From positions 1-64,000 of the forward strand of contig NZ_JAKRNM010000010.1 of assembly GCF_022346995.1 (NCBI RefSeq): a DNA stretch of 64,000 nucleotides, read 5' to 3'. The position numbers were made by a program, and so were the translations under genes. Shown here piece after piece: positions 41,061 to 49,794 of the stretch (within the stretch, counting starts at the first letter, position 1; each line of letters opens with the position of its first letter). Origin of the DNA: Paenibacillus sp. ACRRY (GTDB lineage Bacteria; Bacillota; Bacilli; Paenibacillales; Paenibacillaceae). Under the pieces are notes generated by a model. That model worked only from the letters and a program-made list of their open reading frames with translations, was not told where the DNA came from and did no database searches.

Positions 41061-42253
41061 CACATCAATTGCCGGATCAACACGGGCGATTCGGTCCCTT
41101 CGGAGGCCGCTTTGTTCCTGAGACACTAATAAACGCTCTAATCGAATTGGAAGAGGCGTATGATCGTTACTCTCAAGACGAGGAATTCAATAAGGAATTA
41201 AACTATCTGCTAAGTGAGTATTCCGGACGGGAGACGCCGCTGTATCATGCGGAACAGTTGTCTCGCCATCTGGGAGGACCGAAAATCTATCTGAAGCGGG
41301 AAGATTTGAATCATACCGGTGCACATAAAATTAACAATGCGATCGGACAAGGCTTGCTTGCCAAACGTATGGGTAAAAAGAAAGTCATCGCCGAAACGGG
41401 TGCCGGACAGCATGGCGTCGCAACGGCAACCGTTGCTGCACTGCTTGGTCTTGAATGTAAAGTATTCATGGGAGAAGAAGATACAGAGCGTCAACAACTG
41501 AACGTATTCCGTATGAAACTGCTGGGGGCGGAAGTGATCCCGGTGACATCGGGCACACGGACACTGAAGGACGCAGGGAATGAGGCACTTCGTTACTGGG
41601 TCAGCAACGTGGAGGATACATTCTATGTGCTTGGATCAGTCGTTGGTCCTCATCCATATCCCATGATGGTGCGTAACTTTCAACGAGTCATTGGGGATGA
41701 GACGCGCAGACAGATTCAGGAAATCGAAGGGCGTCTTCCTGATGTGATTGTTGCGGCTGTCGGTGGCGGAAGCAATGCGATTGGCATGTTTTACCCGTTC
41801 ATTGGGGATCAGGATGTGAAGCTTGTTGGTGTTGAAGCTGCCGGCAAAGGTGTGGACACTGAATTCCACGCAGCGACGATGAGTAAAGGGACACATGGTG
41901 TATTCCAGGGTTCCATGAGTTATTTGCTTCAGGATGAGTATGGACAGGTTCAACCTGCACATTCCATCTCGGCGGGTCTGGATTATCCTGGCGTTGGTCC
42001 GGAGCATTCCTATCTGAAGGATATTGAACGTGCAAAGTATGTACCGATTACAGATCAGGAGGCGCTGGATGCCCTGCAGTTGCTCAGCCGTACGGAAGGT
42101 ATCATTCCTGCGCTGGAATCTGCACATGCCGTCGCTCAGGTCGTTAAGCTTGCACCTGAACTTACAGCAGACGATATCGTTGTCATCTGTCTGTCCGGTC
42201 GGGGAGACAAAGATGTTGAATCCATTATGAAATACACGGGAGGGAACCTGTGA
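41057..42253 (+). CDS. trpB: Tryptophan synthase beta chain
   Basis: Condenses indole with serine using PLP. The 398-residue protein has GRFGPFGGRFVPETL, LKREDLNHTGAHKINNA (PLP Lys in HTGAHKIN), ETGAGQHGVATAT, and VGGGSNAIGMFYPF. Length fits the family (~400). It overlaps trpF by four bases and trpA by one base. Confidence 0.97.
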   Translation: MTHQLPDQHGRFGPFGGRFVPETLINALIELEEAYDRYSQDEEFNKELNYLLSEYSGRETPLYHAEQLSRHLGGPKIYLKREDLNHTGAHKINNAIGQGLLAKRMGKKKVIAETGAGQHGVATATVAALLGLECKVFMGEEDTERQQLNVFRMKLLGAEVIPVTSGTRTLKDAGNEALRYWVSNVEDTFYVLGSVVGPHPYPMMVRNFQRVIGDETRRQIQEIEGRLPDVIVAAVGGGSNAIGMFYPFIGDQDVKLVGVEAAGKGVDTEFHAATMSKGTHGVFQGSMSYLLQDEYGQVQPAHSISAGLDYPGVGPEHSYLKDIERAKYVPITDQEALDALQLLSRTEGIIPALESAHAVAQVVKLAPELTADDIVVICLSGRGDKDVESIMKYTGGNL

Positions 42254-43059
42254 TGAATCGGATGGACCAAACCTTCCTGCGTTTAAAGGAACAAAATCGT
42301 ACAGCACTAATTCCGTTTCTGACTGTTGGGGATCCTGACGTAGAGACGACAATCGATATTATCAAGGAGCTTGAACAGGCTGGAGCTGACATCCTGGAGC
42401 TTGGGGTTCCTTATTCAGATCCGCTTGCGGATGGCCCTGTCATCCAGCGTGCTTCCGAGCGTGCGCTGAAAAGCCAGATCTCCATTCGTACCTGCATGGA
42501 AACAGCTGCCAAAGCACGTGAGGCAGGAGTACAGCTTCCGTTTGTTCTCTTTACGTATTACAACCCTGTGCTGCAAACGGGACTTGATTTATTCTTTCTT
42601 GAACTTGTCAAACACGATATTAGCGGCATGATTATTCCGGATCTTCCCATTGAGGAAGCAGAAGATGTGCGCCGCAGAGCAGACGCAGCAGGTGTGCATC
42701 TGGTTCCGCTGGTAGCTCCTACGTCCAACGCACGGATTGAGCGTATCGTTACAGGAGCGCGAGGCTTTATCTACTGCGTATCTTCACTTGGTGTAACGGG
42801 GGAGAGAGCCTCCTTCTTTGACGGAGTAGAAAGCTTTATTGAGACTGTGAAAAGTCTGACAGATATTCCGGTTGCAGTAGGCTTCGGCATATCCAGCCAT
42901 GAGCAAGTGGAGCGTTTTTCCCGCATCTGCGACGGTGTGGTCGTGGGCAGTGCCATTGTTCGTCAGGTTGAAGAAGCGATTCCTCTTCTTGGGAATCCGG
43001 ATACCCGTGCGGCAGGACTGTTGCAAATTCGCAACTTTGTGGCACAATTAAAAGGATAG
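42253..43059 (+). CDS. trpA: Tryptophan synthase alpha chain
   Basis: Cleaves indole-3-glycerol phosphate to indole, which tunnels to TrpB. The 268-residue TIM barrel has LIPFLTVGDPDVETT, ILELGVPYSDPLADGP (with the catalytic Glu in LELG and Asp in YSDP), GMIIPDLPIEEA, and GFIYCVSSLGVTG. ATG 42253 shares one base with the trpB stop (TGATG); GTG 42250 is also possible. GGGAGGG is the ribosome site. Confidence 0.96.
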   Translation: MNRMDQTFLRLKEQNRTALIPFLTVGDPDVETTIDIIKELEQAGADILELGVPYSDPLADGPVIQRASERALKSQISIRTCMETAAKAREAGVQLPFVLFTYYNPVLQTGLDLFFLELVKHDISGMIIPDLPIEEAEDVRRRADAAGVHLVPLVAPTSNARIERIVTGARGFIYCVSSLGVTGERASFFDGVESFIETVKSLTDIPVAVGFGISSHEQVERFSRICDGVVVGSAIVRQVEEAIPLLGNPDTRAAGLLQIRNFVAQLKG

Positions 43060-43132
43060 GGAGATAACGGCGTGTTATTGCCCTGCATGTTTCGGCATGT
43101 AACTTATAACTTAACTACAGGAGGCGGTCGGG

Positions 43133-44233
43133 TTGAAACCGAAATCCCAGATTGTCAATCTGCCTGTGTACCAACCGGGCAAACCGATTGAAGAAGTGAA
43201 ACGTGAACTGGGGCTTGAGCAAGTGATCAAGCTGGCCTCCAACGAGAATCCTTATGGCAGCTCTCCTGCCGTAGTGGAAGCCATTACGAAAGAGTTGGCC
43301 CATGTTAGTCTGTATCCTGACGGCAGCGCGGTTGAGCTGACTGGGGTGCTGGCGAAGCATTTAGGCGTGGAACGGAACAACATTATTTTTGGCTGCGGAT
43401 CAGACGAGATTATTGCCCTGATTACCCGGGCCTTCTTCCTTCCCGGCGATGAGACAATCATGGCGGATCAGACGTTCTCCGTGTACAAAAGCAATGCAGA
43501 CATTGAGGGCGCTGTGACAATTGAAGTTCCTCTTCAAAATGGAACCCATGACCTGTCTTCCATGCTTGCGAAAATTAACGATAAAACCAAAGTTGTCTGG
43601 GTATGTAACCCGAATAACCCTACAGGGACAATTATCTCTGAACAGGAACTTGTATCATTTATGGATCGGGTACCTGCTCATGTTATGGTTGTGTTGGACG
43701 AGGCCTATTATGAGTTCGTAACGGATGCGGATTATCCACAAAGTATTTCCATGCTGGATCGTTATCCGAACCTGGTCATTTTGCGGACATTCTCCAAAAT
43801 CTATGGCCTTGCTTCACTACGAATTGGATATGGCATTGCACGTCCGGAGGTCATCGACCTGATTAACCGAGTACGCGAACCGTTCAACACGTCCCGTTTT
43901 GGCCAGGTGGCAGCAACGGCAGCACTTTTGGACCAACCATTTGTTCAGGAATGTGCGGAGCAGAATGCATCTGAACGCGATTTTCTGCAAAGTGAGTTTG
44001 CGCGACTTGGATTGCCATTCTTCGCTTCGCAAGGAAATTTCATCATGGTTGATTTGGATATGCCATCTAAGGACGCGTTCCAATCCTTGCTCAAACAAGG
44101 CATCATAGTCCGCCCTGGATTCCAAGTCTATCCAACATACATTCGTGTGTCCGTAGGCAGACCTGAGCAGAACCGTGCATTTGTGACGGCATTGGAAAAC
44201 ACGCTGGCTGAGAAGGCGACAACAAGCCACTAA
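43133..44233 (+). CDS. hisC: Histidinol-phosphate / aromatic aminotransferase
   Basis: PLP enzyme transaminating imidazole-acetol phosphate and, in Bacillus, also phenylpyruvate and hydroxyphenylpyruvate, which explains its place after trp genes. The 366-residue protein has LASNENPYGSSP, GCGSDEIIALI, VWVCNPNNPTGTI, LDEAYYEF and TFSKIYGLASLRIGYG with the PLP Lys. It starts with TTG 43133 after GGAGGCGG. The 73-nt gap before it holds no clear terminator. Confidence 0.93.
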   Translation: MKPKSQIVNLPVYQPGKPIEEVKRELGLEQVIKLASNENPYGSSPAVVEAITKELAHVSLYPDGSAVELTGVLAKHLGVERNNIIFGCGSDEIIALITRAFFLPGDETIMADQTFSVYKSNADIEGAVTIEVPLQNGTHDLSSMLAKINDKTKVVWVCNPNNPTGTIISEQELVSFMDRVPAHVMVVLDEAYYEFVTDADYPQSISMLDRYPNLVILRTFSKIYGLASLRIGYGIARPEVIDLINRVREPFNTSRFGQVAATAALLDQPFVQECAEQNASERDFLQSEFARLGLPFFASQGNFIMVDLDMPSKDAFQSLLKQGIIVRPGFQVYPTYIRVSVGRPEQNRAFVTALENTLAEKATTSH

Positions 44234-44259
44234 AACCGGCGATGAAAGAGTGAGGTCTC

Positions 44260-45354
44260 ATGAAATTAAAAATTGCAATGATTGGTGTGGGGCTCATTGG
44301 AGGATCTCTCGCGCTTTGCTTCAAAGGCAAGCCGGGAGTAACTGTAATGGGCTATGCTCATCTACCTGAACTGAAAGACAAGTACATAGCGAGTGGTGTA
44401 GTGGACGAGGCTACACTCTCTCTGGAAGAAGCGGTGCAGGATGCCGACTTTATTTTTTTGTGCGTTCCAGTAGGTTTGCTTGAATCATATTTTCAACAAT
44501 TGGCGAAGCTGCCTTTGAAAAAGGGATGCATCATCACGGATGTTGGCAGCACCAAGGCTTCCATCGTTGCCTGTGCAGAGCATGTACGCATGACCGATGC
44601 CTACTTCATTGGCGGCCATCCGATGGCCGGATCTGAGCGTGCTGGTGTTGACGCCGCTTCGGCCGTACTCTTCGAGAACGCGTACTATGTTCTGACTCCG
44701 TCTGCACATGTGCCTGAAGAGGCATATGCCCAATTATCCGAGCTTCTTGCCTATACGCGGGCACAGATCGTCCGAGTCGAGCCATTATTACATGATGATA
44801 TTGTGGGAGCTATCAGTCATTTGCCACATGTCATCGCGGTAGCGCTCGTGAATCAGGTGCGTGAATACAATGAATCGAATCCGCTCTATAAAATGTTGGC
44901 TGCAGGCGGATTCCGTGATATCACACGTATTGCATCCAGTGATGCAATTGTATGGCGTGATATCCTGCTGAGCAATCGTGAAGTACTCCTTGGTCTATTG
45001 AAGGACTGGAACAGCCAGATGTCTGCTTTTACGGATATGCTGGAGAACGAGAATGGCCCAGGAATCGAAGAAGCATTCCGTCAGGCCCGTGATTTCCGGA
45101 GCGTATTACCAGAACGGCGTAAAGGCATGATCTCGCCGCTGTTTGACTTGTATACAGACGTGCAGGATGCACCAGGGATGATTGGTAAGATTGCAACAGA
45201 GCTCGGGACACATGATATCAACCTAAGTAACTTGGAGATTATCGAGAACCGGGTCGATGTACCAGGCATCATGCGTTTGTCATTCCGTCAGGAAGAGGAT
45301 ATGGAACGTGCGAAGTCTTTATTGGATTCCCTGGGATATCAGGTTTGGGTGTGA
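44260..45354 (+). CDS. tyrA: Prephenate dehydrogenase with ACT domain
   Basis: Oxidatively decarboxylates prephenate to 4-hydroxyphenylpyruvate for tyrosine. The 364-residue protein has the NAD motif IGVGLIGGSLA (about 6-16), VGSTKASI, GGHPMAGSERAGVDAA, and ISHLPHVIA, then a C-terminal ACT domain (about 290-364) for amino-acid control. GAAAGAGTGAGG precedes the ATG. In Bacillus aroE follows; here a terminator and a different locus follow. Confidence 0.96.
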   Translation: MKLKIAMIGVGLIGGSLALCFKGKPGVTVMGYAHLPELKDKYIASGVVDEATLSLEEAVQDADFIFLCVPVGLLESYFQQLAKLPLKKGCIITDVGSTKASIVACAEHVRMTDAYFIGGHPMAGSERAGVDAASAVLFENAYYVLTPSAHVPEEAYAQLSELLAYTRAQIVRVEPLLHDDIVGAISHLPHVIAVALVNQVREYNESNPLYKMLAAGGFRDITRIASSDAIVWRDILLSNREVLLGLLKDWNSQMSAFTDMLENENGPGIEEAFRQARDFRSVLPERRKGMISPLFDLYTDVQDAPGMIGKIATELGTHDINLSNLEIIENRVDVPGIMRLSFRQEEDMERAKSLLDSLGYQVWV

Positions 45355-45360
45355 GGATAG

Positions 45361-45389
45361 AAAAAAGAGGGCGAGAGCCCTTTTTTTTT
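45361..45389 (+). terminator. Terminator of the aromatic supraoperon
   Basis: AAAGAGGGC, loop GAGA, GCCCTTT, followed by a longer T run; immediately after tyrA. Confidence 0.85.
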
Positions 45390-45431
45390 GTGTTAATTAG
45401 CAGTTGTTACGGTACGTCCTTAAAGAAGGGC

Positions 45432-45515
45432 AAAAAAAAGACCGCTTACATAAGCGGCCATTGCTCACGTGGAGCAATACAGTTATTGGATAGGAGTGGA
45501 GAGAAACCATACTGT
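45432..45515 (-). ncRNA. Candidate 84-nt trans-acting small RNA
   Basis: A consensus promoter (45522-45550) points left. The predicted RNA has three hairpins: ACAGT/ACTGT (45515-45511 with 45483-45479) closing a pyrimidine-rich loop UUUCUCUCCACUCCUAU; ATTGCTC/GAGCAAT (45478-45472 with 45466-45460); and a terminator CCGCTTA/TAAGCGG with wobble extension (45459-45440) followed by U8 (45439-45432). No start codon with ribosome site is present. The C-rich loop is complementary to purine-rich ribosome sites (AGGAGUGGAGAG), as in base-pairing regulators of Firmicutes such as FsrA or RoxS. No identity with a named RNA is claimed. Confidence 0.65.
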
Positions 45516-45521
45516 ACTTTT

Positions 45522-45550
45522 ATTATATGTATACGTTTTCATTTTGTCAA
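45522..45550 (-). promoter_or_regulatory. Consensus sigma-A promoter of the candidate small RNA
   Basis: Minus-strand TTGACA (45550-45545), exactly 17 nt, TATAAT (45527-45522). Both hexamers are perfect, the best promoter in the window. Confidence 0.85.
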
Positions 45551-45646
45551 CACTTTATAAAAAATTGTTAAACCAAATTATAACTTACGTAAATTCCAGG
45601 AAATAAAATCCTGAAAAAAGAATATGGAATAAAAAGATTAAAATTT

Positions 45647-45673
45647 TGAAACCTTTTGGGATCTCTCTGCGTC
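45647..45673 (+). promoter_or_regulatory. Candidate ECF-sigma promoter upstream of the sigma factor gene
   Basis: TGAAAC (45647-45652), 17-nt spacer, CGTC (45670-45673) followed by TAA. This matches the SigW/SigX/SigM/SigV type of Bacillus and would give autoregulation with a ~320-nt leader. Confidence 0.55.
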
Positions 45674-45901
45674 TAATGAGTGTGCAATGTGCATTTTTTC
45701 CAAAAAGGGTCCTTATGTCGTCATACTCGTGAAATAAGAGGCATAAGAATGACAGGTCGGGCTTTTTTATATCGTAAAGGATTTGCCAGGAGGCTGTTGA
45801 CCGTTGTACAATAAATACTGTTAATGTAGAAACGTTGGGGAAATTGCCATTACATAGGGGAATTTGGCGTAGAGGCCTGATTTGGCTTTACGCTGTTTTA
45901 T

Positions 45902-45924
45902 GCGGTGAGAACCGCAACTTTTTT
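45902..45924 (+). terminator. Terminator-like hairpin in the sigma factor leader
   Basis: GCGGT, loop GAGA, ACCGC (45902-45915), AAC, then six T, 76 nt before the sigma gene ATG. Could attenuate transcripts from the upstream ECF-type promoter. Confidence 0.45.
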
Positions 45925-45999
45925 GTGCCTGTTCGGTAATACATGGATAGAGTCGAACGGGGAGAAGCACATGGATGGGCGAGGAGGGGTCGCACTCAA

Positions 46000-46593
46000 A
46001 TGACGGATTCCCAGTTGATTCGAGAGATCAAGGAAGGTAACCTGGAGTTATATTCCGAGCTGATGCGTCGTTATCAGCGTAAAATACTGGCTTTCGTATA
46101 TCATATGTTGAAAAGTTCCAATATGGAGCTGCTTGCGGAAGATCTCTGTTCTGAGACTTTCTATAAGGCGTTCCGCAGTTTACACTCATTCCGTGAGGTG
46201 GATGCCTCATTCTCTACGTGGTTATATACCATTGCAAGAAATACGGTACTGAGTGAGCTGCGTAAACAGCGCAGTGGCAGTGTTCCTCTAGAAGAGAGTG
46301 GGGTTGTACCCGTTGCTCCTTCCGAGAACGCGCCAGAGCATGCTGTACTGCGCAGTGAGCGGGTCATGCTGGTTAGAGATGCCATTAACAACTTACCGGA
46401 GAAGCAGCGTTCTGCCATCATACTCCGTGAATATGATCAACTAGACTACCAGGAGATTGCGAATATTCTTGGGCAGAGCGTCAGTTCTGTAAAATCGTTA
46501 TTGTTCAGAGCAAGATCAAGCGTAAAAACTCAATTGGAACCTTATTTCTTCGAACCGGTGTACGAGCCATATGAAGGGATGAAGAACCGATGA
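46000..46593 (+). CDS. ECF-type RNA polymerase sigma factor
   Basis: A 197-residue sigma-70 family protein with only regions 2 and 4: region 2 about residues 15-85 (YQRKILAFVYHML, AEDLCSETFYKAFRSLHSF, FSTWLYTIARN) and region 4 about 120-175 (LPEKQRSAIILREYDQLDYQEIANIL, in part, then the recognition helix SVSSVKSLLFRARSSV). It directs polymerase to stress promoters when released from its anti-sigma factor, the next gene (ATGA overlap). ATG 46000 follows GAGGAGGGG; an upstream in-frame ATG at 45943 lacks a site. The specific stress is unknown. Confidence 0.9.
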   Translation: MTDSQLIREIKEGNLELYSELMRRYQRKILAFVYHMLKSSNMELLAEDLCSETFYKAFRSLHSFREVDASFSTWLYTIARNTVLSELRKQRSGSVPLEESGVVPVAPSENAPEHAVLRSERVMLVRDAINNLPEKQRSAIILREYDQLDYQEIANILGQSVSSVKSLLFRARSSVKTQLEPYFFEPVYEPYEGMKNR

Positions 46594-47225
46594 ATTGCAA
46601 TGAAGCCCAGGACTTGTTTGCACTGATCTGGGACTTGCCGGCAAATCATCCGCAGCGGCTTGCTTTTCATGCTCATCTGGATGGTTGTGAGGAGTGCTCG
46701 CAGCAGTTTGAAGTTTGGGAAGAAGCCCAAGTGCTGCTGCACAGCATACCGGAACCAGTGACAGAGCAGCAGGCAGAGAGAGTCAATCGCAACGTAATGG
46801 ACCGCATTTATGCGGAGTCCCCGTGGCTTTTGCCTGAAGAGGCAAAAGTGAATCGATTCTCTGCTGCGATCCGCAAGCACATGACGTTGTGGATTGCTGC
46901 GTTTCTGGCCATTTTTTTATGCAGTTTCTTATACATGGCGATGTTTAAGTCTGGTGTATCAGAAGCTGAACAGCAAAGCGTCGTTTCTACGGGGATTCTC
47001 GAAACAGCTGTTGCTGGGAGTGATCTGACCGCTTCAGGCATGTATCAGTACGACATGCCAGGTGCCGATAGAGGAAGCATTATTGAACCCTTTGTCGTAA
47101 GTATGGGACCTGCGTATCCGGGGTACTGGATGGCATTGTCACTACTCGCCATTGGCATGGCTTTGTTTTCGCTGGGGCGTATGCATCGAACGACGAACAA
47201 ACGTAAACAAGGTGCGCGTGCGTAG
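46590..47225 (+). CDS. Zinc-finger anti-sigma factor, membrane-bound
   Basis: The 211-residue protein has an N-terminal ZAS-type zinc motif HLDGCEEC (HxxxCxxC, about 30-37) preceded by a Cys/His-containing helix, a coiled linker, and a membrane segment LWIAAFLAIFLCSFLYMAMF (about 100-119). A second hydrophobic segment occurs near 178-196. The cytosolic zinc domain would hold the ECF sigma factor, with release by proteolysis or conformational change. Overlap with the sigma gene ensures balanced synthesis. Confidence 0.82.
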   Translation: MNCNEAQDLFALIWDLPANHPQRLAFHAHLDGCEECSQQFEVWEEAQVLLHSIPEPVTEQQAERVNRNVMDRIYAESPWLLPEEAKVNRFSAAIRKHMTLWIAAFLAIFLCSFLYMAMFKSGVSEAEQQSVVSTGILETAVAGSDLTASGMYQYDMPGADRGSIIEPFVVSMGPAYPGYWMALSLLAIGMALFSLGRMHRTTNKRKQGARA

Positions 47226-47264
47226 TTAATCAAGCGTTTACCGTATAGAGAAATGAGGGATGAG

Positions 47265-47864
47265 ATGCGTATTGGGCTTATTCGTCACGGTCTTACCGAT
47301 TGGAACGCTGCAGGGCGTATCCAAGGGCAGACAGACATACCACTGAATGCTGAAGGGCGTCAGCAGGCAGAACGTCTGGGACACCGTCTGTTGACAGAGG
47401 ATTATCAATGGGACTATATCATTACCAGTGGTTTATCGCGGGCCCAGGAGACAGGAGAGATTATCTCTGGATTGCTAAACGTGCCTATGCTTGAGCCAGA
47501 TGCGCGTTTGAAAGAAAGAGGTTTCGGTCAGATCGAGGGTTTAACCTCGGATGAACGAATCACCCGCTGGGGAATGGACTGGGAGACGCTGGATCTGGGG
47601 CAGGAGCAGATTATTGATATACAGACTCGCGCTTTAGCGTTTCTAGAAGATTTATGGACTGCATATCAGGACAAAAACGTATTGATTGTAACTCATGGGG
47701 CTTTTCTCGCTAATCTGTTATCTGCCTTGTTCAAAGACCGCTATACGGAACGAATTGGAAACTTGTCACTTACGATCTTGGAAAAAGAACAGGATGACTG
47801 GAGTCCCTTGTTATATAACTGCACACGACATCTAACATTGGATGCGGCTAAACAATCTGAGTAA
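47265..47864 (+). CDS. Histidine phosphatase (phosphoglycerate mutase-like)
   Basis: A 199-residue branch-1 histidine phosphatase with the phospho-His motif LIRHGLTDWN (about 5-14), the second catalytic segment SRAQETGEI, and VTHGAFLANLL. Substrate can be phospho-sugars, cobalamin intermediates or others; not decidable. ATG 47265 follows GAGGGAT; ATG 47253 is an alternative. It ends within its own terminator. Confidence 0.85.
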   Translation: MRIGLIRHGLTDWNAAGRIQGQTDIPLNAEGRQQAERLGHRLLTEDYQWDYIITSGLSRAQETGEIISGLLNVPMLEPDARLKERGFGQIEGLTSDERITRWGMDWETLDLGQEQIIDIQTRALAFLEDLWTAYQDKNVLIVTHGAFLANLLSALFKDRYTERIGNLSLTILEKEQDDWSPLLYNCTRHLTLDAAKQSE

Positions 47865-47886
47865 TTGGACTCAGGTTGTTTTTTTT
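47851..47886 (+). terminator. Terminator overlapping the phosphatase stop codon
   Basis: AACAATCTGAGT (47851-47862) pairs with ACTCAGGTTGTT (47869-47880), then T. The TAA lies in the hairpin. Confidence 0.85.
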
Positions 47887-48099
47887 GTTTTGAAACAGCG
47901 AAACTGTCGTTTGGTATCAATCTGTGCCTCTCATTTTTCTTCTGAGGAGACAAGTTCAGGCATAGGATGAATAAAAAGATAAAAGATTTGAAAAATGAGG
48001 TTTAGATCATGGGAATTCCGTCAAACATGTTTACAAAACCAAACTACTCCGGCCCCGAATCAGTAGCCCAATAGTAGTTAACGGCGAGGCGATGGACCC

Positions 48100-49218
48100 A
48101 TGAATCTAGCGGATATGCTAACTTTTGCCGATATCGGCCAGCTTAATCGAATAGCGGACTATTACCAGTGTGAGTGCAAACCCAATTCCAAACATGAACT
48201 CATCCAGAGTATTCTCACAACGTTGGGCAGTAGACGATTTTTTGAGCAACAGGTCAGCGAACTAAATGTGGCGCATTTGCGTTTTCTGAACAACCTGCTA
48301 TTTGATCCTCGGCAATACTTTGGCATGGAGGAACTTGTCGCCATTGCCCGTCAGTCGATGGACAAAAAAGAAAGCGAGTCCGGCGCCAGTCCGCGAGATC
48401 TTATCGTTCGGTTCACCAAAAGCGGGTGGTTATTCAATGGAACAACACAGCATACGAAGTACCTGTATCAGGTACCCCAGGATCTGAAAATGAGATTCAG
48501 GGATGTGTTATCCGCACACCTGAAGGCAGGTATTAGAACGACAAATGAACCACCGATGTACCGGGATGAATACCATCTGCTGGTGGACGATCTGAAGTTG
48601 TTCCTGCAATTTGTACAGCAGCATGAAATTACTTTGAACGCTGAGGGTATGATGTACAGGCGTTCCCAGCAGCAGGTGATGGACCATCTTCATGTCAGTG
48701 AAACATTGGTTGGAAAAGCGGGATGGAGGTTTGGTTACGGTCGTTCCTTCAAGGATTACCCTGACCGGTTTGCATTGCTATATGACTATGCATTCCACCA
48801 CCGGCTTGTTCGGGAAGAACAAGGGCTGCTGAAATTGACTGCATCCGGCGAGGAAAAACTGGGTGCAGAGAATACAGCCGAGATGATACAGCTATTTCGG
48901 TTTTGGTTAAGACTTTATAAAGGTGCTATTCCAAACTTGTCCTCCATTGTGTATTGGACAGGAGAATGTGCACCTGGTTGGTCCACCGCAGAGTCATTGT
49001 TCCGACAAATTGGTCCGTTAATCCAGCCGTTTTATTACGACACGCCGGAGACGATCTATGAAACGAGAGTTGTCAAAATGATGCTGCATCTGGGGATGCT
49101 TCGCATCGGAGAGCAGGAGGGTGAAAGTACCGTGCAAATGACAGCATGGGGCTTGCGGCTCGCTGCAACCTGCCGCTCGCTGTCTGGCGACACAACGCCT
49201 CTTGTGTTTGACATTTAG
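48100..49218 (+). CDS. Hypothetical 372-residue protein
   Basis: Not recognised with confidence. A largely helical, soluble protein with an N-terminal segment LTFADIGQLNRIADYYQCECKPNSKHELIQSIL that resembles the SAP/Rho-N-like or helicase-associated N-terminal helices (quoted in part: LNRIADYYQ, HELIQSIL). Several winged-helix-like stretches follow (ASGEEKLG, WGLRLAAT near the end). This recalls domains found with XPB/Ssl2-like helicases, but no helicase motifs are present. A GGCGAGGCGATGG stretch precedes the ATG. Confidence 0.55.
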   Translation: MNLADMLTFADIGQLNRIADYYQCECKPNSKHELIQSILTTLGSRRFFEQQVSELNVAHLRFLNNLLFDPRQYFGMEELVAIARQSMDKKESESGASPRDLIVRFTKSGWLFNGTTQHTKYLYQVPQDLKMRFRDVLSAHLKAGIRTTNEPPMYRDEYHLLVDDLKLFLQFVQQHEITLNAEGMMYRRSQQQVMDHLHVSETLVGKAGWRFGYGRSFKDYPDRFALLYDYAFHHRLVREEQGLLKLTASGEEKLGAENTAEMIQLFRFWLRLYKGAIPNLSSIVYWTGECAPGWSTAESLFRQIGPLIQPFYYDTPETIYETRVVKMMLHLGMLRIGEQEGESTVQMTAWGLRLAATCRSLSGDTTPLVFDI

Positions 49219-49264
49219 GGGACAAGTTGTTAAAATCACTCCCAAATTAAGGAGTGATACCGAT

Positions 49265-49771
49265 ATGATAATCCCATTCAAGGGTCAACAACCGCAGCTT
49301 CATTCTTCGGTGTATGTAGCTGAAGGGGCCAAACTTATAGGTGACCTGAAGTTAGGTGCAGATTCTACGGTTTGGTTCAATGCCGTATTACGAGCCGATC
49401 TGGCGCCAATATGGATCGGACAACGTTGTAACATTCAGGACAATGCTGTTGGACATGTGAATACGAATCAACCTTTGATTCTGGGAGATGACGTTTCAGT
49501 GGGACATGCTGCGATTATTCATGGTTGTCACATTGGAACAGGCTCACTGATCGGTATGGGAGCCATCCTTCTCAATGGAGCCGAAATTGGTGAATACACA
49601 CTGATTGGGGCAGGTTCTGTTGTAACTGAAAACACTAAAATTCCGCCCTATACCCTGGCTCTGGGAACACCAGCCAAAGTGATCCGTGAATTGACGGATG
49701 CCGACCTTGAGCGGATGTCGAGAACTTCACTTGGTTATGTTGCCAAAGGTAAGGAATATAGGAGCTCTTAA
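49265..49771 (+). CDS. Gamma-class carbonic anhydrase family protein
   Basis: A 168-residue left-handed beta-helix protein built of hexapeptide repeats. It has the metal-ligand pattern of gamma carbonic anhydrases: NAVGHVN, SVGHAAIIHGCHIG with three His, then GMGAILLNGAEIG and ALGTPAKVIREL. Family members are trimeric and bind Zn or Fe at subunit interfaces; activity in this clade is not always shown. AAGGAGTGAT precedes ATG 49265; the upstream extension to 49202 overlaps the preceding gene. Confidence 0.88.
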   Translation: MIIPFKGQQPQLHSSVYVAEGAKLIGDLKLGADSTVWFNAVLRADLAPIWIGQRCNIQDNAVGHVNTNQPLILGDDVSVGHAAIIHGCHIGTGSLIGMGAILLNGAEIGEYTLIGAGSVVTENTKIPPYTLALGTPAKVIRELTDADLERMSRTSLGYVAKGKEYRSS

Positions 49772-49794
49772 ATCCGTTTTGGAGGTGCATCCTA

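Noticed and set aside
48009..48074. 21-codon peptide frame with a nearby GAGG
   Set aside because: Too short and without family or coupling evidence; kept only as a note.
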